From: an uncultured Corynebacterium sp.
GTDB taxonomy: Bacteria; Actinomycetota; Actinomycetes; Mycobacteriales; Mycobacteriaceae
Assembly (NCBI RefSeq): GCF_946998835.1
Contig: NZ_CAMQAZ010000015.1
Coordinates: 1 to 60,020 of the forward strand
Reading direction: 5' to 3'
DNA: 60,020 nt
Shown here: one piece after another, positions 18,873-27,715 of the stretch
Layout of the letters: every line of letters starts with the position of its first letter
Numbering within the stretch: the first letter of the stretch is position 1
Notes under the pieces: model-generated
What the model was told of the DNA's origin: nothing
Database searches by the model: none
What the model saw: only the letters and a program-made list of their open reading frames with translations
Program-made: the position numbers and the translations under genes

Positions 18873-19841
18873 GTGACAGACGTATTCATCGAGAAAATTT
18901 CACTGGCCGACATCGATGCCATCTACCCGGAGACGATGTTGAGTCTATTTTGGGAACAGGGCATGGAAAGTATTCATACCTCTACTGCCCTACCCCACTT
19001 CTCGCATGATCCGCGGACAACCGATTCGCATACCAGCCCAATGGGCGGGAATCCACAGGGCGGGGATAATGCATCCGACGCCCATTTGAGGCCTCCGAAT
19101 GATCAATCCCCTACCGACATCGACGGACCGTCTAAAACCTCCCTAAATCGCGATTTAAGCCCCGATTTAGCCGCTCAGGTACGCCTCGAGAAGGAGGCAT
19201 GGCTCAACACCGTCTACCTTTCCTGGGGCCCCTGCGGGTATTCGCTCCGAAGAAAGACCTCGGCAACGCATTTCGATGGGCAACCTGAGACCGTCGGCAC
19301 GCTGCTCTTCGCTCCCCCACGTTTTTGCCCGACGACATTTTCCATGCCATCCGGACCAATCTCACCGGACGCAATTGCGCTGACGAGTTTGCACTACAAC
19401 GCTTTAGAAGTCGACGATGACATGCTCCGCGTGCTCATTGTGACTGCACTGCACAGGCTCGCGCTACGCGGGATTTCGGCGGTGGAGGCCTTTGGTTGTA
19501 GTGGCACAACGGATTCTATGTCGGCGCCGATGCCATCATCGGACTCGCCTGACGACGGTGCGGAGAATCTAATTGCTGACTTTGAGGCGCAACTCGAAGA
19601 GAAACTAAACCCGAAGCCCTGTATTTCTGACTCCCTAGCGGCCGTTAACCACAACGCAGGTGACGTGATTCGCACGCGGACGCTACTTAACTCAGGGTTT
19701 CGGGTAGTGACACCGCACCCGATTCATCCGAAACTACGTATTGAGCTGGATGCGGAACTCGACTGGGACGAAGAGGTGGGCCGTGCGCTGGATTTAAGCG
19801 CAAAAGAGCCATTTATGCGCTCGAACTTGTTCAGTATCTGA
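18873..19841 (+). CDS. GNAT-like protein of the parB-cwlM region
   Basis: This 322-residue protein begins 11 bases after parB (GTG start) and is likely in the same operon. Segments such as WLNTVYLSWGPCGYSLR, ETVGTLLFAPPRFCP, GPISPDAIALTSLHYN, GISAVEAFGC and NSGFRVVTPHPIHPKLRIELD resemble the GNAT-like protein found between parB and cwlM in mycobacteria and corynebacteria. No acetyl-CoA pyrophosphate loop (Q/RxxGxG/A) is clear, so acetyltransferase activity is doubtful. A disordered insert (about residues 40-105) and another near 215-235 interrupt the fold. Its function is unknown. It is convergent with cwlM, 47 bases apart, with no obvious terminator. Confidence 0.6.
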   Translation: MTDVFIEKISLADIDAIYPETMLSLFWEQGMESIHTSTALPHFSHDPRTTDSHTSPMGGNPQGGDNASDAHLRPPNDQSPTDIDGPSKTSLNRDLSPDLAAQVRLEKEAWLNTVYLSWGPCGYSLRRKTSATHFDGQPETVGTLLFAPPRFCPTTFSMPSGPISPDAIALTSLHYNALEVDDDMLRVLIVTALHRLALRGISAVEAFGCSGTTDSMSAPMPSSDSPDDGAENLIADFEAQLEEKLNPKPCISDSLAAVNHNAGDVIRTRTLLNSGFRVVTPHPIHPKLRIELDAELDWDEEVGRALDLSAKEPFMRSNLFSI

Positions 19842-19888
19842 GTTGACTGTTTGTTCAGGCACTTGAGTGAGGAGTAAGGAGTGAGAAC

Positions 19889-21073
19889 TTAGTCCTTTTC
19901 TTCCTCAATAAGTTGAGCAAAGCTGTACGCACCGGTCATCGGCTGCTGCTCCTCCTCGCCGAGATATAGGCGTTTGACCGCAACGACAATAGATTCGGCG
20001 ATGATGTCGCGCTGATCGGGTGAGGACAGGAGTGCCACGTCATTTTCGTTGGTCAGGTAACCAACTACTACTTCCACCGTAGGCATCCTGGTCAAACGCA
20101 GGAGATCCCAGGTGCGAGCGTGCGAGCGGCAGTCCACCAGGCCCGTACGAGCGACAATTTCGCGCTGGATAAGGCCGGAGAGCTGCTCACCCAGAATCGA
20201 ATTGGAACCCTTCATAGAACCGAAGTAGAAGGTCGCAACACCGCTGGCACGGTCATTGTGATAGTGATCAGCCTGCAGAGAGATGAAAATGTCAGCGCCG
20301 AACGCATTTGCCATCTCAGCACGATCCTCAATCGACGGGTTGTCGGTGCGAGGACGAGACAAAATGGTTTCCGCACCTGCGGCGACAAGACGACCTTCGA
20401 TGCGTGATGCCAAATCCCAAAGAATCTCTTCTTCAGAAATCTGGCCATACGGGCCATCTACCAGCATCCCGGGGTCTTCTGCTCCAAGGCCGGGATCGAT
20501 GACAATGCGCTTGCCCGAGAGCTTCGGGCCCATCGAGCGGAGTACTTCCTTCTCGTGAAAAGCACTGACTGAGCCGCCGGTAACCCTTCTGCCCAAATAA
20601 CTCAGCGCACGGAGAGTAACTGGACCGCAGATACCGTCGGGCTCGAGCCCGTAGTTGAGTTGGTACTCGCGTACAGAGGCATCGGTTTTCGGCCCAAAGT
20701 GGCCATCGACGCGTGCGTCGTGGAAGCCGAGTTCCTGCAAGGTGGCCTGGAGGACACCCACGTCCTCGCCGGTCATCTGTGACAGTGGGTCGTAGGAAAG
20801 AACGCGGGTACCTAGTGTGTAGGAAGCCTCCCGCAGCAGGCGCAGAGTATTGTCCCGGATAATACCGTCGGCGTACACGCCACGAGATTGCTGGAAAGCC
20901 AGGAGTGCGTCGCGCAGTTCCTCGTCAAAGAGGTCATCGTCGCCAGACCACTGAGGGGACTCTTCCTCCGCAGCCGAACCCTTCCAGTTCGGCAAAAGGC
21001 TTAGACGGGCCAGGGTGGATCGCACCTCGGCGACCCGAGGTGACCGATCGCCCACCTTCAGAAACTCTGGCAC
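19889..21073 (-). CDS. cwlM: CwlM-like protein (probable pseudo-amidase, peptidoglycan synthesis regulator)
   Basis: This 394-residue protein has two peptidoglycan-binding-like domains (about 5-85 and 90-155; RVDGHFGPKTDASVREYQ is typical) and an Amidase_3 domain (about 165-370). Normal Amidase_3 enzymes bind zinc with IDPGHGG and S-H-A-N; here these read IDPGLGAEDPG and SLQADH, so two zinc His ligands are gone. There is no signal peptide. Both facts fit mycobacterial CwlM, a cytoplasmic protein that activates MurA after phosphorylation by PknB, rather than a hydrolase. The start is set at GTG 21073 because AAGGGAG lies five bases upstream; a longer frame reaches 21160 but lacks such a site. 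Confidence 0.88.
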   Translation of the reverse strand: MPEFLKVGDRSPRVAEVRSTLARLSLLPNWKGSAAEEESPQWSGDDDLFDEELRDALLAFQQSRGVYADGIIRDNTLRLLREASYTLGTRVLSYDPLSQMTGEDVGVLQATLQELGFHDARVDGHFGPKTDASVREYQLNYGLEPDGICGPVTLRALSYLGRRVTGGSVSAFHEKEVLRSMGPKLSGKRIVIDPGLGAEDPGMLVDGPYGQISEEEILWDLASRIEGRLVAAGAETILSRPRTDNPSIEDRAEMANAFGADIFISLQADHYHNDRASGVATFYFGSMKGSNSILGEQLSGLIQREIVARTGLVDCRSHARTWDLLRLTRMPTVEVVVGYLTNENDVALLSSPDQRDIIAESIVVAVKRLYLGEEEQQPMTGAYSFAQLIEEEKD

Positions 21074-21499
21074 GAAGACTCCCTTCCGAACTCCACACTC
21101 ACATCTAAGGCGTTGCGGGGACACACCGCGCTTAATCAGTACTACTGGCCCTCGAGTCAAATGGGACTCCGATCAAGAAATCCCAAACGCCCACAGAGGC
21201 CTTTCTCAGTAGCATTTTCCAACTTGGCGCGGTGACGTGGCCCCTCCGCAGTATTAAGGAAGGCGTAATTCGCCTTTTCAAGCTAGAGTACCAGGTCGCC
21301 GGCGCAAAATTGATTGTTACGAGGGCGCGTCGGAAAGCCCGACGACGACACCCAAGAGTTAACACTAAATCACACAAGCAACTTTAGTCACATTTTAATG
21401 GCGTGTCGCCGACGGAACCGTAAGTAACGAGGTGTGCACCGACGCGGCGTGACTTCGCCTCTAAAGCGAGTGCCCCAAAATTCCCTTTGGGGAAGCCTC
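21074..21499. other. cwlM-trxA gap
   Basis: This 426-base gap holds no convincing gene. Three hairpins are seen: AAGGCG/CGCCTT (21260-21276), CGTCGG/CCGACG (21328-21344) and CCCCAAA/TTTGGGG (21473-21492). The last lies just after the trxA stop on the minus strand but lacks a T-run, so it is at best a weak terminator. The cwlM promoter must lie here. Confidence 0.5.
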
Positions 21500-21820
21500 T
21501 TAAAGGTGCTTCTCGATCAGCTTTACAATGTCAGCCTTCGGACGGACACCACGTACTTCGTCTACCTTCTTGCCGTCCTTGAACAGAAGCAGGCTCGGGA
21601 TAGACATAATCTGGAACATGCCAGCGAGTGCACGTTCCTCATCGACGTTGACCTTAGCGATAACAGCCTTACCGTCGAGCTCGGTTGCAACCTCGTCGAG
21701 TACTGGGGAGATCTTCTTGCACGGGCCACACCACTCTGCCCAGAAGTCAACGAGTACTGGCTTATCGGACTCGATGACGTCGGACTTAAAGGTATCGGCG
21801 GTAACGGTTACTGGAGCCAT
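21500..21820 (-). CDS. trxA: thioredoxin
   Basis: This 106-residue thioredoxin has the active site WCGPC (Cys31, Cys34) and the cis-Pro stretch IMSIPSLLLF. It is reduced by the TrxB encoded upstream and passes electrons to ribonucleotide reductase and other targets. AAGGAGAGG precedes the ATG. Its counterpart in C. glutamicum is called trxC. A 387-base spacer with unusual inverted repeats separates it from trxB. Confidence 0.95.
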   Translation of the reverse strand: MAPVTVTADTFKSDVIESDKPVLVDFWAEWCGPCKKISPVLDEVATELDGKAVIAKVNVDEERALAGMFQIMSIPSLLLFKDGKKVDEVRGVRPKADIVKLIEKHL

Positions 21821-22207
21821 GAATTTCCTCTCCTTCAGATAAATTCCTATGGGGTTCTTAGTTATGTTGATTCTAATTTTTCAACCTAGTTTCGTCAGCC
21901 TTTGGCACCGGTGTGAGTGAAAAAAGGACCCGGAATTTAGGGCTTCCGATGATGTAGGTGAAGTACTAAGTTGTTTATTGAAGTTGTTTACTGGCTGGCA
22001 TCTCCGAGTATGAGGCACATCGCTTTGTTTCAACTATCTTGAAGACGCAAGTTTGAAGGCGAACGTTTTAAGCCCCACCAACGATTCGTGCAACCGATTA
22101 TCGGAATTTTCAATTATTGGTTGTGAGAAATCGTTGGCCCGGACCAATAATTGACAAACGCCAACTAGGTGGCATTAGAGCAGGTAGGGAAGTTATCTCC
22201 CCGTTAG
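21821..22207 (-). promoter_or_regulatory. trxB-trxA spacer with interlocked inverted repeats
   Basis: This 387-base gap has no gene. Two inverted repeats interlock: CCAACGATT (22078-22086) with AATCGTTGG (22129-22137), and TCAATTATTGGT (22110-22121) with ACCAATAATTGA (22143-22154). The order A-B-A'-B' means the two hairpins exclude each other unless a pseudoknot forms. It lies right after the trxB stop in the transcript. No T-run follows, so it is not a plain terminator. Confidence 0.5.
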
Positions 22208-23146
22208 CTACCTAGAAACAGTTTCCAAGTAGTGCTCAGCATCCAGTGCAGCCTTGCAGCCAGAACCGGCTGCTGTAATAGCCTGCTGGTAATATGAATC
22301 GACGACATCGCCTGCGGCAAAGACACCCTTCAGTGAAGTCTGAGTGCTCGGGGACGCTACCTTGATGTAGCCATTGTCATCGCAATCGAGCTGATCGCGA
22401 ACCATCTGCGAACGTGGCTCATGGCCGATTGCTACAAACATTGCTGTCACATCGATGACGGACTTCTCTCCGGTAACCGTGTCTTCCAACTCCAGGCCGG
22501 TAACGGACCCCTTGTCCTCGCCAAGAACCTGGGATACGACCTTGTTCGTCGCAAAGCGAATCTTGTCATTGTTCTGTGCGCGCTCGACCATAATCTTCGA
22601 AGCGCGGAACTCATCGCGGCGGTGGACAATAGTCACCGAACGGGCGAATTTGGTAAGGAAAGTTGCTTCTTCCATCGCAGAATCGCCGCCACCGATGACA
22701 GCAATATCGTGATCACGGAAGAAGAAACCATCACAGGTAGCGCAGGCGCTGACACCGTGACCGAGCAGAGCCTGTTCGCCCGGAGCGCCAACATAACGCG
22801 GCGCGGCGCCGGTCGCCAGAATGACGGCGTGAGCCTTGTGCTCTTCCTCGCCAACCCACACGGACTTAACATCGCCCGTGAGATCCATGCGATCCACGAT
22901 TTCCATACGCAGGTCGGCGCCGAAGCGTTCCGCCTGTGCACGCATCTGATCCATCAGCTCCGGACCCATGATGCCTTCGGAGAAACCTGGGTAGTTCTCC
23001 ACCTCAGTAGTCGTCATAAGCAGGCCACCAAACTCGATGCCCTCGAACACCACAGGCTTCAGGTCTGCGCGGGCTGCATAAGTAGCAGCCGTGTATCCGG
23101 CGGGACCAGAACCAACGATGATCAGGTCGTGAACGATATCGCTCAT
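22208..23146 (-). CDS. trxB: thioredoxin reductase (NADPH)
   Basis: This 312-residue flavoenzyme reduces thioredoxin with NADPH. The FAD motif is GSGPAG (12-17), the redox centre is CATC (Cys135, Cys138), the NADPH motif is IGGGDSAMEEA, and the C-terminal FAD segment is GVFAAGDVVD. The length is normal. AGGAG precedes the ATG. It lies between sigM and trxA; in C. glutamicum SigM drives this pair under disulfide stress. Confidence 0.97.
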   Translation of the reverse strand: MSDIVHDLIIVGSGPAGYTAATYAARADLKPVVFEGIEFGGLLMTTTEVENYPGFSEGIMGPELMDQMRAQAERFGADLRMEIVDRMDLTGDVKSVWVGEEEHKAHAVILATGAAPRYVGAPGEQALLGHGVSACATCDGFFFRDHDIAVIGGGDSAMEEATFLTKFARSVTIVHRRDEFRASKIMVERAQNNDKIRFATNKVVSQVLGEDKGSVTGLELEDTVTGEKSVIDVTAMFVAIGHEPRSQMVRDQLDCDDNGYIKVASPSTQTSLKGVFAAGDVVDSYYQQAITAAGSGCKAALDAEHYLETVSR

Positions 23147-23255
23147 GAAGACTCCTATAATTTTAATCTCTCACACCACATGACAATCCGTGATGCTCAG
23201 TAGTAAGCAGATTTTTCAGCTCCGACAAAGAAACTACCGGAACCAGCTATCTCAG

Positions 23256-23284
23256 CCAACGTGAACCCAGCCAACCCTATTCTC
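23256..23284 (-). promoter_or_regulatory. possible ECF-type promoter of trxB
   Basis: On the minus strand GAGAAT, 17 bases, then CGTTGG resembles the corynebacterial SigM/SigH promoter form GGGAAT-N16-18-CGTTG, with one mismatch in the -35. It would give a leader of about 100 bases before trxB. The link to SigM is inference. Confidence 0.35.
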
Positions 23285-23310
23285 CGGTCCTCCGCGCTCC
23301 CCCGCCATTG

Positions 23311-23961
23311 TCAGGCCGCCTGGACTTCTTCCAACTGCCGCCGAAGTGTATGACGTGCCCGTGCCCGCCGGGACTTCAAGGTCCCGCTCGGCTGCCCAAT
23401 ACTGCGCGAGGTCTCCTGCAGCGAATAGCCAAAGATATCCAAGTACAACAGTGCATCTCGCTGATCTGGAGGCAACTGCTCCAGCGCCGCCGCCATGGTC
23501 ACGCGTAGCGGAACATCCGGGCATGGCACTGGCTGTGAACCAATGAACGTTTCAAAATCCTCGTCCCTGTCACAAAGAGGAACCTCTCCGAATCGACCAC
23601 GGTTGTGATCAATGCAGGCATTCTTCACAATGCACGTAAGCCACGTCGCCACGGTCGATCGCCCCCGGAAATTTGCCGCGCCTGCGATGGCACGCGCCAG
23701 GCCCTCTTGCACTCCATCCAACGGATCAAAATCATCTCGACGATATCGCCTCGCCATCGCTACCAACTGCGAATAATAACGCTGCACCAACACCGCAAAC
23801 GCCCGACGATCCCCCGCCAAGTGAGCTTTCAACAATTCACGATCAATCTCGTCAGCCGTTGCTTGCTTTCGCGTGCCGACGACGCCATAATCCCCCAGCC
23901 GCCGACCCGCCCGGGCCTTGCGGTGACTGTCCCCAATTCGTTTTCTTCCCCCAAAGTTCAT
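23311..23961 (-). CDS. sigM: ECF RNA polymerase sigma factor SigM
   Basis: This 216-residue protein is an extracytoplasmic-function sigma factor. Region 2 spans about RAFAVLVQRYYSQLVAMARRY to STVATWLTCIVKNACIDHNR, and region 4 is LEQLPPDQRDALLYLDIFGYSLQETSRSIGQPSGTLKSRRARAR. The ATG at 23961 is chosen because TAGGAG lies directly upstream. It stands next to trxB-trxA, as sigM does in C. glutamicum, where it serves the disulfide-stress response. No anti-sigma gene fits between it and trxB (164 bases). A perfect DnaA box lies about 95 bases upstream (24056-24064). Confidence 0.9.
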   Translation of the reverse strand: MNFGGRKRIGDSHRKARAGRRLGDYGVVGTRKQATADEIDRELLKAHLAGDRRAFAVLVQRYYSQLVAMARRYRRDDFDPLDGVQEGLARAIAGAANFRGRSTVATWLTCIVKNACIDHNRGRFGEVPLCDRDEDFETFIGSQPVPCPDVPLRVTMAAALEQLPPDQRDALLYLDIFGYSLQETSRSIGQPSGTLKSRRARARHTLRRQLEEVQAA

Positions 23962-24109
23962 GGCTCCTATGCAAACACGAAACCCGCGTTCTCCGCTCGG
24001 CAAAACTGCCGTGGAGACCGCGGGCTGTGGATGGATTTCAAAATGTTCCAGTGGCTGTGGATAACTTCAAACAGCTTACGTCGTCGTTACCTACCACCAG
24101 CTCAGGCGA

Positions 24110-27100
24110 CTATTCCGAACCATGAACCTGAATGTCGCCAATAGCGACGGGGACTAGAGTCTCTGGAGATTGCACGGCCAAATCACGGTCTCCGACAAGT
24201 GGATTGTCAGTATCGTCAGTATCAGTTTCCGTATCAGAATTACTGTCGGCTACCGACTCTGCGGCCGTCGGCAAGCCAGAGACCCAGATAACCAAATCCT
24301 TCCACTCTGTGTCATGCCCATCAATGTCGATAGTGGTGGTACCGGAGGTGGCAGTTGCGTGGCCGAGCACCTCCGTGCCGTCCAGGTTTGTCGATGTGGC
24401 ATCGCGTAGGCCGCGCACCTCAATCTGCGCACCCGGAGTCGCCACGACCTTGAGCTCACGGATAGTAGCCGGCTCGTCCAGAGTTACTCGAATACCTACA
24501 CCGGGCTTGAAGTCGTTTGGACTATTGCCGAACTGGCTGAGGTAATTGGACGAAACCCAGTAGGTTTCCGCGTCATCATCGATAGTCCGACCGGCCAAAT
24601 CTGGGTTGTCCGGGCCAGCTGCCGGGTTATCGCTGTCGGCCTGCCACTCCTTGGCGTCGGCAAGCGAAAGTGCCGTGAGCTTAGCGGGGGCGCGGCGCAC
24701 AGACTCGGAGTTAATCGGAGCATCGGCCGAACGGTTGACCAGGCCGAAGATGCCGGCGGCAACGAGCGCACCAACAATCACTACACCGACAACCATTGCG
24801 CCGGTACTGAATGCGCGGGTGCGGCTCTTGCCATAACCCTTAGACTGCTGAACCTTGCCGTTGGCATCGACGGATTCATTCGAACTGGTATCGGGATCAA
24901 TGGCCAGGAATTCAGAGGAATCGGGTCCGAGAGCCGCGGAGCGCAGTTCTTCGGCAAGCGTGCGGGCCGGGGAGGGGTGCTCCTCCAAGGCCTCGGGGTC
25001 GGCCTGCTTTGCGCGGTCAATTGCCTCGGAAATATCCGACGGGATATTAGGTGCCTGAGCAAACAACTCATCGACAACTGTCAGTAGCGCGTCGTAGTCT
25101 GAACGCTCGTTGGCATCGGGCAAAACGACGGGGAAAGCGTTGTAAATCTGGCCCTCGCTACTGATGCGCAACTGTCCAGGCTTGTTAATCAGGCCCAGGC
25201 AGCGGCCGGATTCGTGGGCATCGGCAACCGTCTCCGCGAGGGAAGCCACCGCGAGCGCCAGGGCATCGGGGTGCGCATCCTGGTCGAACCGATCAATACC
25301 GATACTTCTGGTCCAGTCGGCGACAATCAGAACCTCGGTGCGCGTCTTTGCCACACTGTGAATGCGTGACATACCGGCACTGGCCAAATCACGGAGCTCG
25401 TTGGTTGTGGTCGCAATCTTCTGCGCGGCGGCCGATGGCGAGCTGTCGTAGTACGGCAGCGCAATCGTGTCGACGAAGACAAGCGCGACATCCGAGTTGT
25501 CGGGATCACCCATGTCCATGGCACGCCACAGGCGCAGACCTGGGTAGGTGGCAATCTCGGAGCGCAGGCGGAAACGGCCGCCCGAAACCATTTCGCCCGG
25601 CACATAGCGGGTCGGTCGAGACCCCTGCGTCGGCATCGGTGGCAGGAGCGGCGAGGCGGTGAAGCCCTCGTTTGCCAGACCCGTAGCCTCGCCGATGAGG
25701 TTCGACGGGGCGATGGAGAAAGCGTCGGCGGCGAAACCGCGTTCGCGCTCCATGGCATCGCGGTCGGCGACGGCATTGTCCGCGGCATGGGGCTGTGGAG
25801 CAAAGCGGCGCAGACCCGGGATACGGCCGAGGAAGCCGCCGAGAACCCGTACCTCTTCCAGCGGGGCCTGGGCCAGTACAACGCCGGTACCGATGAGGAA
25901 AACCACGCCGGTGACAATGGTTTGCAGCAGTACGCCGAAGGAACCGAAGAAGTTGAACAGTCCGAGGTCGGTCAGTGCGAATGCACCCCAAGCAACGGCA
26001 ACGCCAACAATCGATGCACCCAAGGCCCACAGCACCGTGTGGATGGTCGCCTTACTGTCCAAGTGCCCGAGCGTGCGGCGCAGCAGCAAGTAGCCAATCA
26101 CCGCACCTGCGACGAAACCGAAACCGTTGGCAGCACCGAGCAGGACGACAACGGTCTCGTCGTCAGAGGCCAGGCGGGGGGCGAGGAACGACAGAATCAC
26201 CTTCACGGTGGTAATGCCGAGGATGATGAAGGTCGGTGTCCACGCTTCTTCCCGGGCGTAGAAGACGCGTAGGTGCAGAAGCACAATGGCGTATGGGATA
26301 AGCGAGAATGCCGAGAACGACAGTGTCCAACCGAGAATCTCCGCGGTCTCGCGGGGGAACTCAAGATAGGCGAACAGACCGACGGCAATCGGGCGGCCGA
26401 AGGCAGTGAAGAAGGCAACGATTGGCACCAGCGCAATCATGGTCAGGCGAGTACCAATCGAAAGGTCGCGCACCACTGCCTCATCATTGCCGTCGGCTGC
26501 ATTGCGCGACAGGCGTGGCATGATGGCGGTCAGCAGTGTGACACCGATGATGCCGTAGGGCACCTGTAGCAGCAGCCATGCCTGCTGATAGATCATTGGC
26601 GCTGCCTTGGAAGCAGTCGAGGCGATGTTGGTGGTGATGAAATAGCCGACCTGGGAGATCGCCACATAGGTGATAATCGCAACACCCATACCAGTGAACT
26701 GCTTGATACGGTCGTCAATGCCCCAGAGCGGACGCAGATCAATACCCGCGCGCTTGAGGTAAGGAACCATAATGGCCGCCTGAATAACGACACCCAAGGT
26801 GGTGCCAAGACCCAGCAGCAAAATATGCGGATCGGATAGGGAACCATCCGAATCCGGGCTTAGTTGACCGGGCAGCAGCAGATAGAGCAAGAGCGTGGCA
26901 ATGGCTACAACGTTGTTGGCAACGGGTGCCCACGCGCCGGGTTTAAAGATTCCCTTGGTGTTAAGAACCGCCATGAGCAGCGCAAATATGCCGTAGAAGA
27001 TAATCTGCGGCAATAATAAAAACGCAAATGAGGTAGCCAGTGGCACGTTGACCTTGCCGGCCTCATTGAGGCTCAGTCTGGTCAATAGTGGTGCGCCTAT

Positions 27101-27688
27101 CACCGCCAGCACCGTTACTACTGCCAGCAGTGTCATCGACACGGTTAAGAGGCGTCTGATGAAGGCGGCACCGTGGTCCGGGTCCTCCTTCTCCGCGCGT
27201 ACCAACACCGGCACCACCAGGGAGGTCAGCACCGCGCCGAGGACGATTTCCGTAATCAGGTTTGGCAGGGTGTTGGCGACGTTGAAGGCTGAAGCGACAG
27301 CGGGGCCCAGCGTCGCGCCGATAAGCAGGTTTCGCAGGAAACCCGTGATGCGCGAGATGAGGGTGGCCACCGCCATCGAGCCCGTCGAGGCCACGATGTC
27401 AGAGTTCGACTGTCCCTGATCTGCATCCGCCGTGGAGTTCCCTGTGGAATCGTCGGCAGTCGTTGCCGTTGCTGTCGCTTTCTCCGCTGCCGACGATGAT
27501 GGCGTATTGGCCTTCGTCTCCAGGGCAGTGTCGGAGCTTGCCTTGCGGCCGGATACGCGGGTCAGGTCCGGGGCTGCTTCTGCCGACTGTAGTTCGGCTG
27601 TCGGCCGTGCCGCCGGTACCGGGGCCGGCGGCGCGGGGCGACGAATGCGGCCTCGAAGTCCAGATTTATGCGCGTCTGAGTCAGTCAC
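24110..27688 (-). CDS. murJ: MurJ lipid II flippase with C-terminal pseudokinase and extracellular domain
   Basis: This 1192-residue protein has four parts. Residues 1-95 are a disordered Ala/Pro/Thr tail. About 98-625 form the 14-helix MOP-type flippase (ISRITGFLRNLLIGATLG is characteristic) that moves lipid II across the membrane. About 695-925 resemble a kinase fold without catalytic residues, as in mycobacterial MviN, where its phosphorylated form binds FhaA. A single membrane helix (964-984) is followed by an outside domain (985-1192) with DDDAETYWVSSNY, like discoidin-type carbohydrate-binding folds. The start is GTG with AGGA upstream. It lies downstream of a DUF6049 gene, the same order as in Mycobacterium. 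Confidence 0.93.
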   Translation of the reverse strand: MTDSDAHKSGLRGRIRRPAPPAPVPAARPTAELQSAEAAPDLTRVSGRKASSDTALETKANTPSSSAAEKATATATTADDSTGNSTADADQGQSNSDIVASTGSMAVATLISRITGFLRNLLIGATLGPAVASAFNVANTLPNLITEIVLGAVLTSLVVPVLVRAEKEDPDHGAAFIRRLLTVSMTLLAVVTVLAVIGAPLLTRLSLNEAGKVNVPLATSFAFLLLPQIIFYGIFALLMAVLNTKGIFKPGAWAPVANNVVAIATLLLYLLLPGQLSPDSDGSLSDPHILLLGLGTTLGVVIQAAIMVPYLKRAGIDLRPLWGIDDRIKQFTGMGVAIITYVAISQVGYFITTNIASTASKAAPMIYQQAWLLLQVPYGIIGVTLLTAIMPRLSRNAADGNDEAVVRDLSIGTRLTMIALVPIVAFFTAFGRPIAVGLFAYLEFPRETAEILGWTLSFSAFSLIPYAIVLLHLRVFYAREEAWTPTFIILGITTVKVILSFLAPRLASDDETVVVLLGAANGFGFVAGAVIGYLLLRRTLGHLDSKATIHTVLWALGASIVGVAVAWGAFALTDLGLFNFFGSFGVLLQTIVTGVVFLIGTGVVLAQAPLEEVRVLGGFLGRIPGLRRFAPQPHAADNAVADRDAMERERGFAADAFSIAPSNLIGEATGLANEGFTASPLLPPMPTQGSRPTRYVPGEMVSGGRFRLRSEIATYPGLRLWRAMDMGDPDNSDVALVFVDTIALPYYDSSPSAAAQKIATTTNELRDLASAGMSRIHSVAKTRTEVLIVADWTRSIGIDRFDQDAHPDALALAVASLAETVADAHESGRCLGLINKPGQLRISSEGQIYNAFPVVLPDANERSDYDALLTVVDELFAQAPNIPSDISEAIDRAKQADPEALEEHPSPARTLAEELRSAALGPDSSEFLAIDPDTSSNESVDANGKVQQSKGYGKSRTRAFSTGAMVVGVVIVGALVAAGIFGLVNRSADAPINSESVRRAPAKLTALSLADAKEWQADSDNPAAGPDNPDLAGRTIDDDAETYWVSSNYLSQFGNSPNDFKPGVGIRVTLDEPATIRELKVVATPGAQIEVRGLRDATSTNLDGTEVLGHATATSGTTTIDIDGHDTEWKDLVIWVSGLPTAAESVADSNSDTETDTDDTDNPLVGDRDLAVQSPETLVPVAIGDIQVHGSE

Positions 27689-27715
27689 ATGTCCTATTGT
27701 TGCTTAAAAGGAGGT

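Noticed and set aside
19842..19888. Terminator between the GNAT-like gene and cwlM
   Set aside because: No stem of useful length is seen in the 47 bases.
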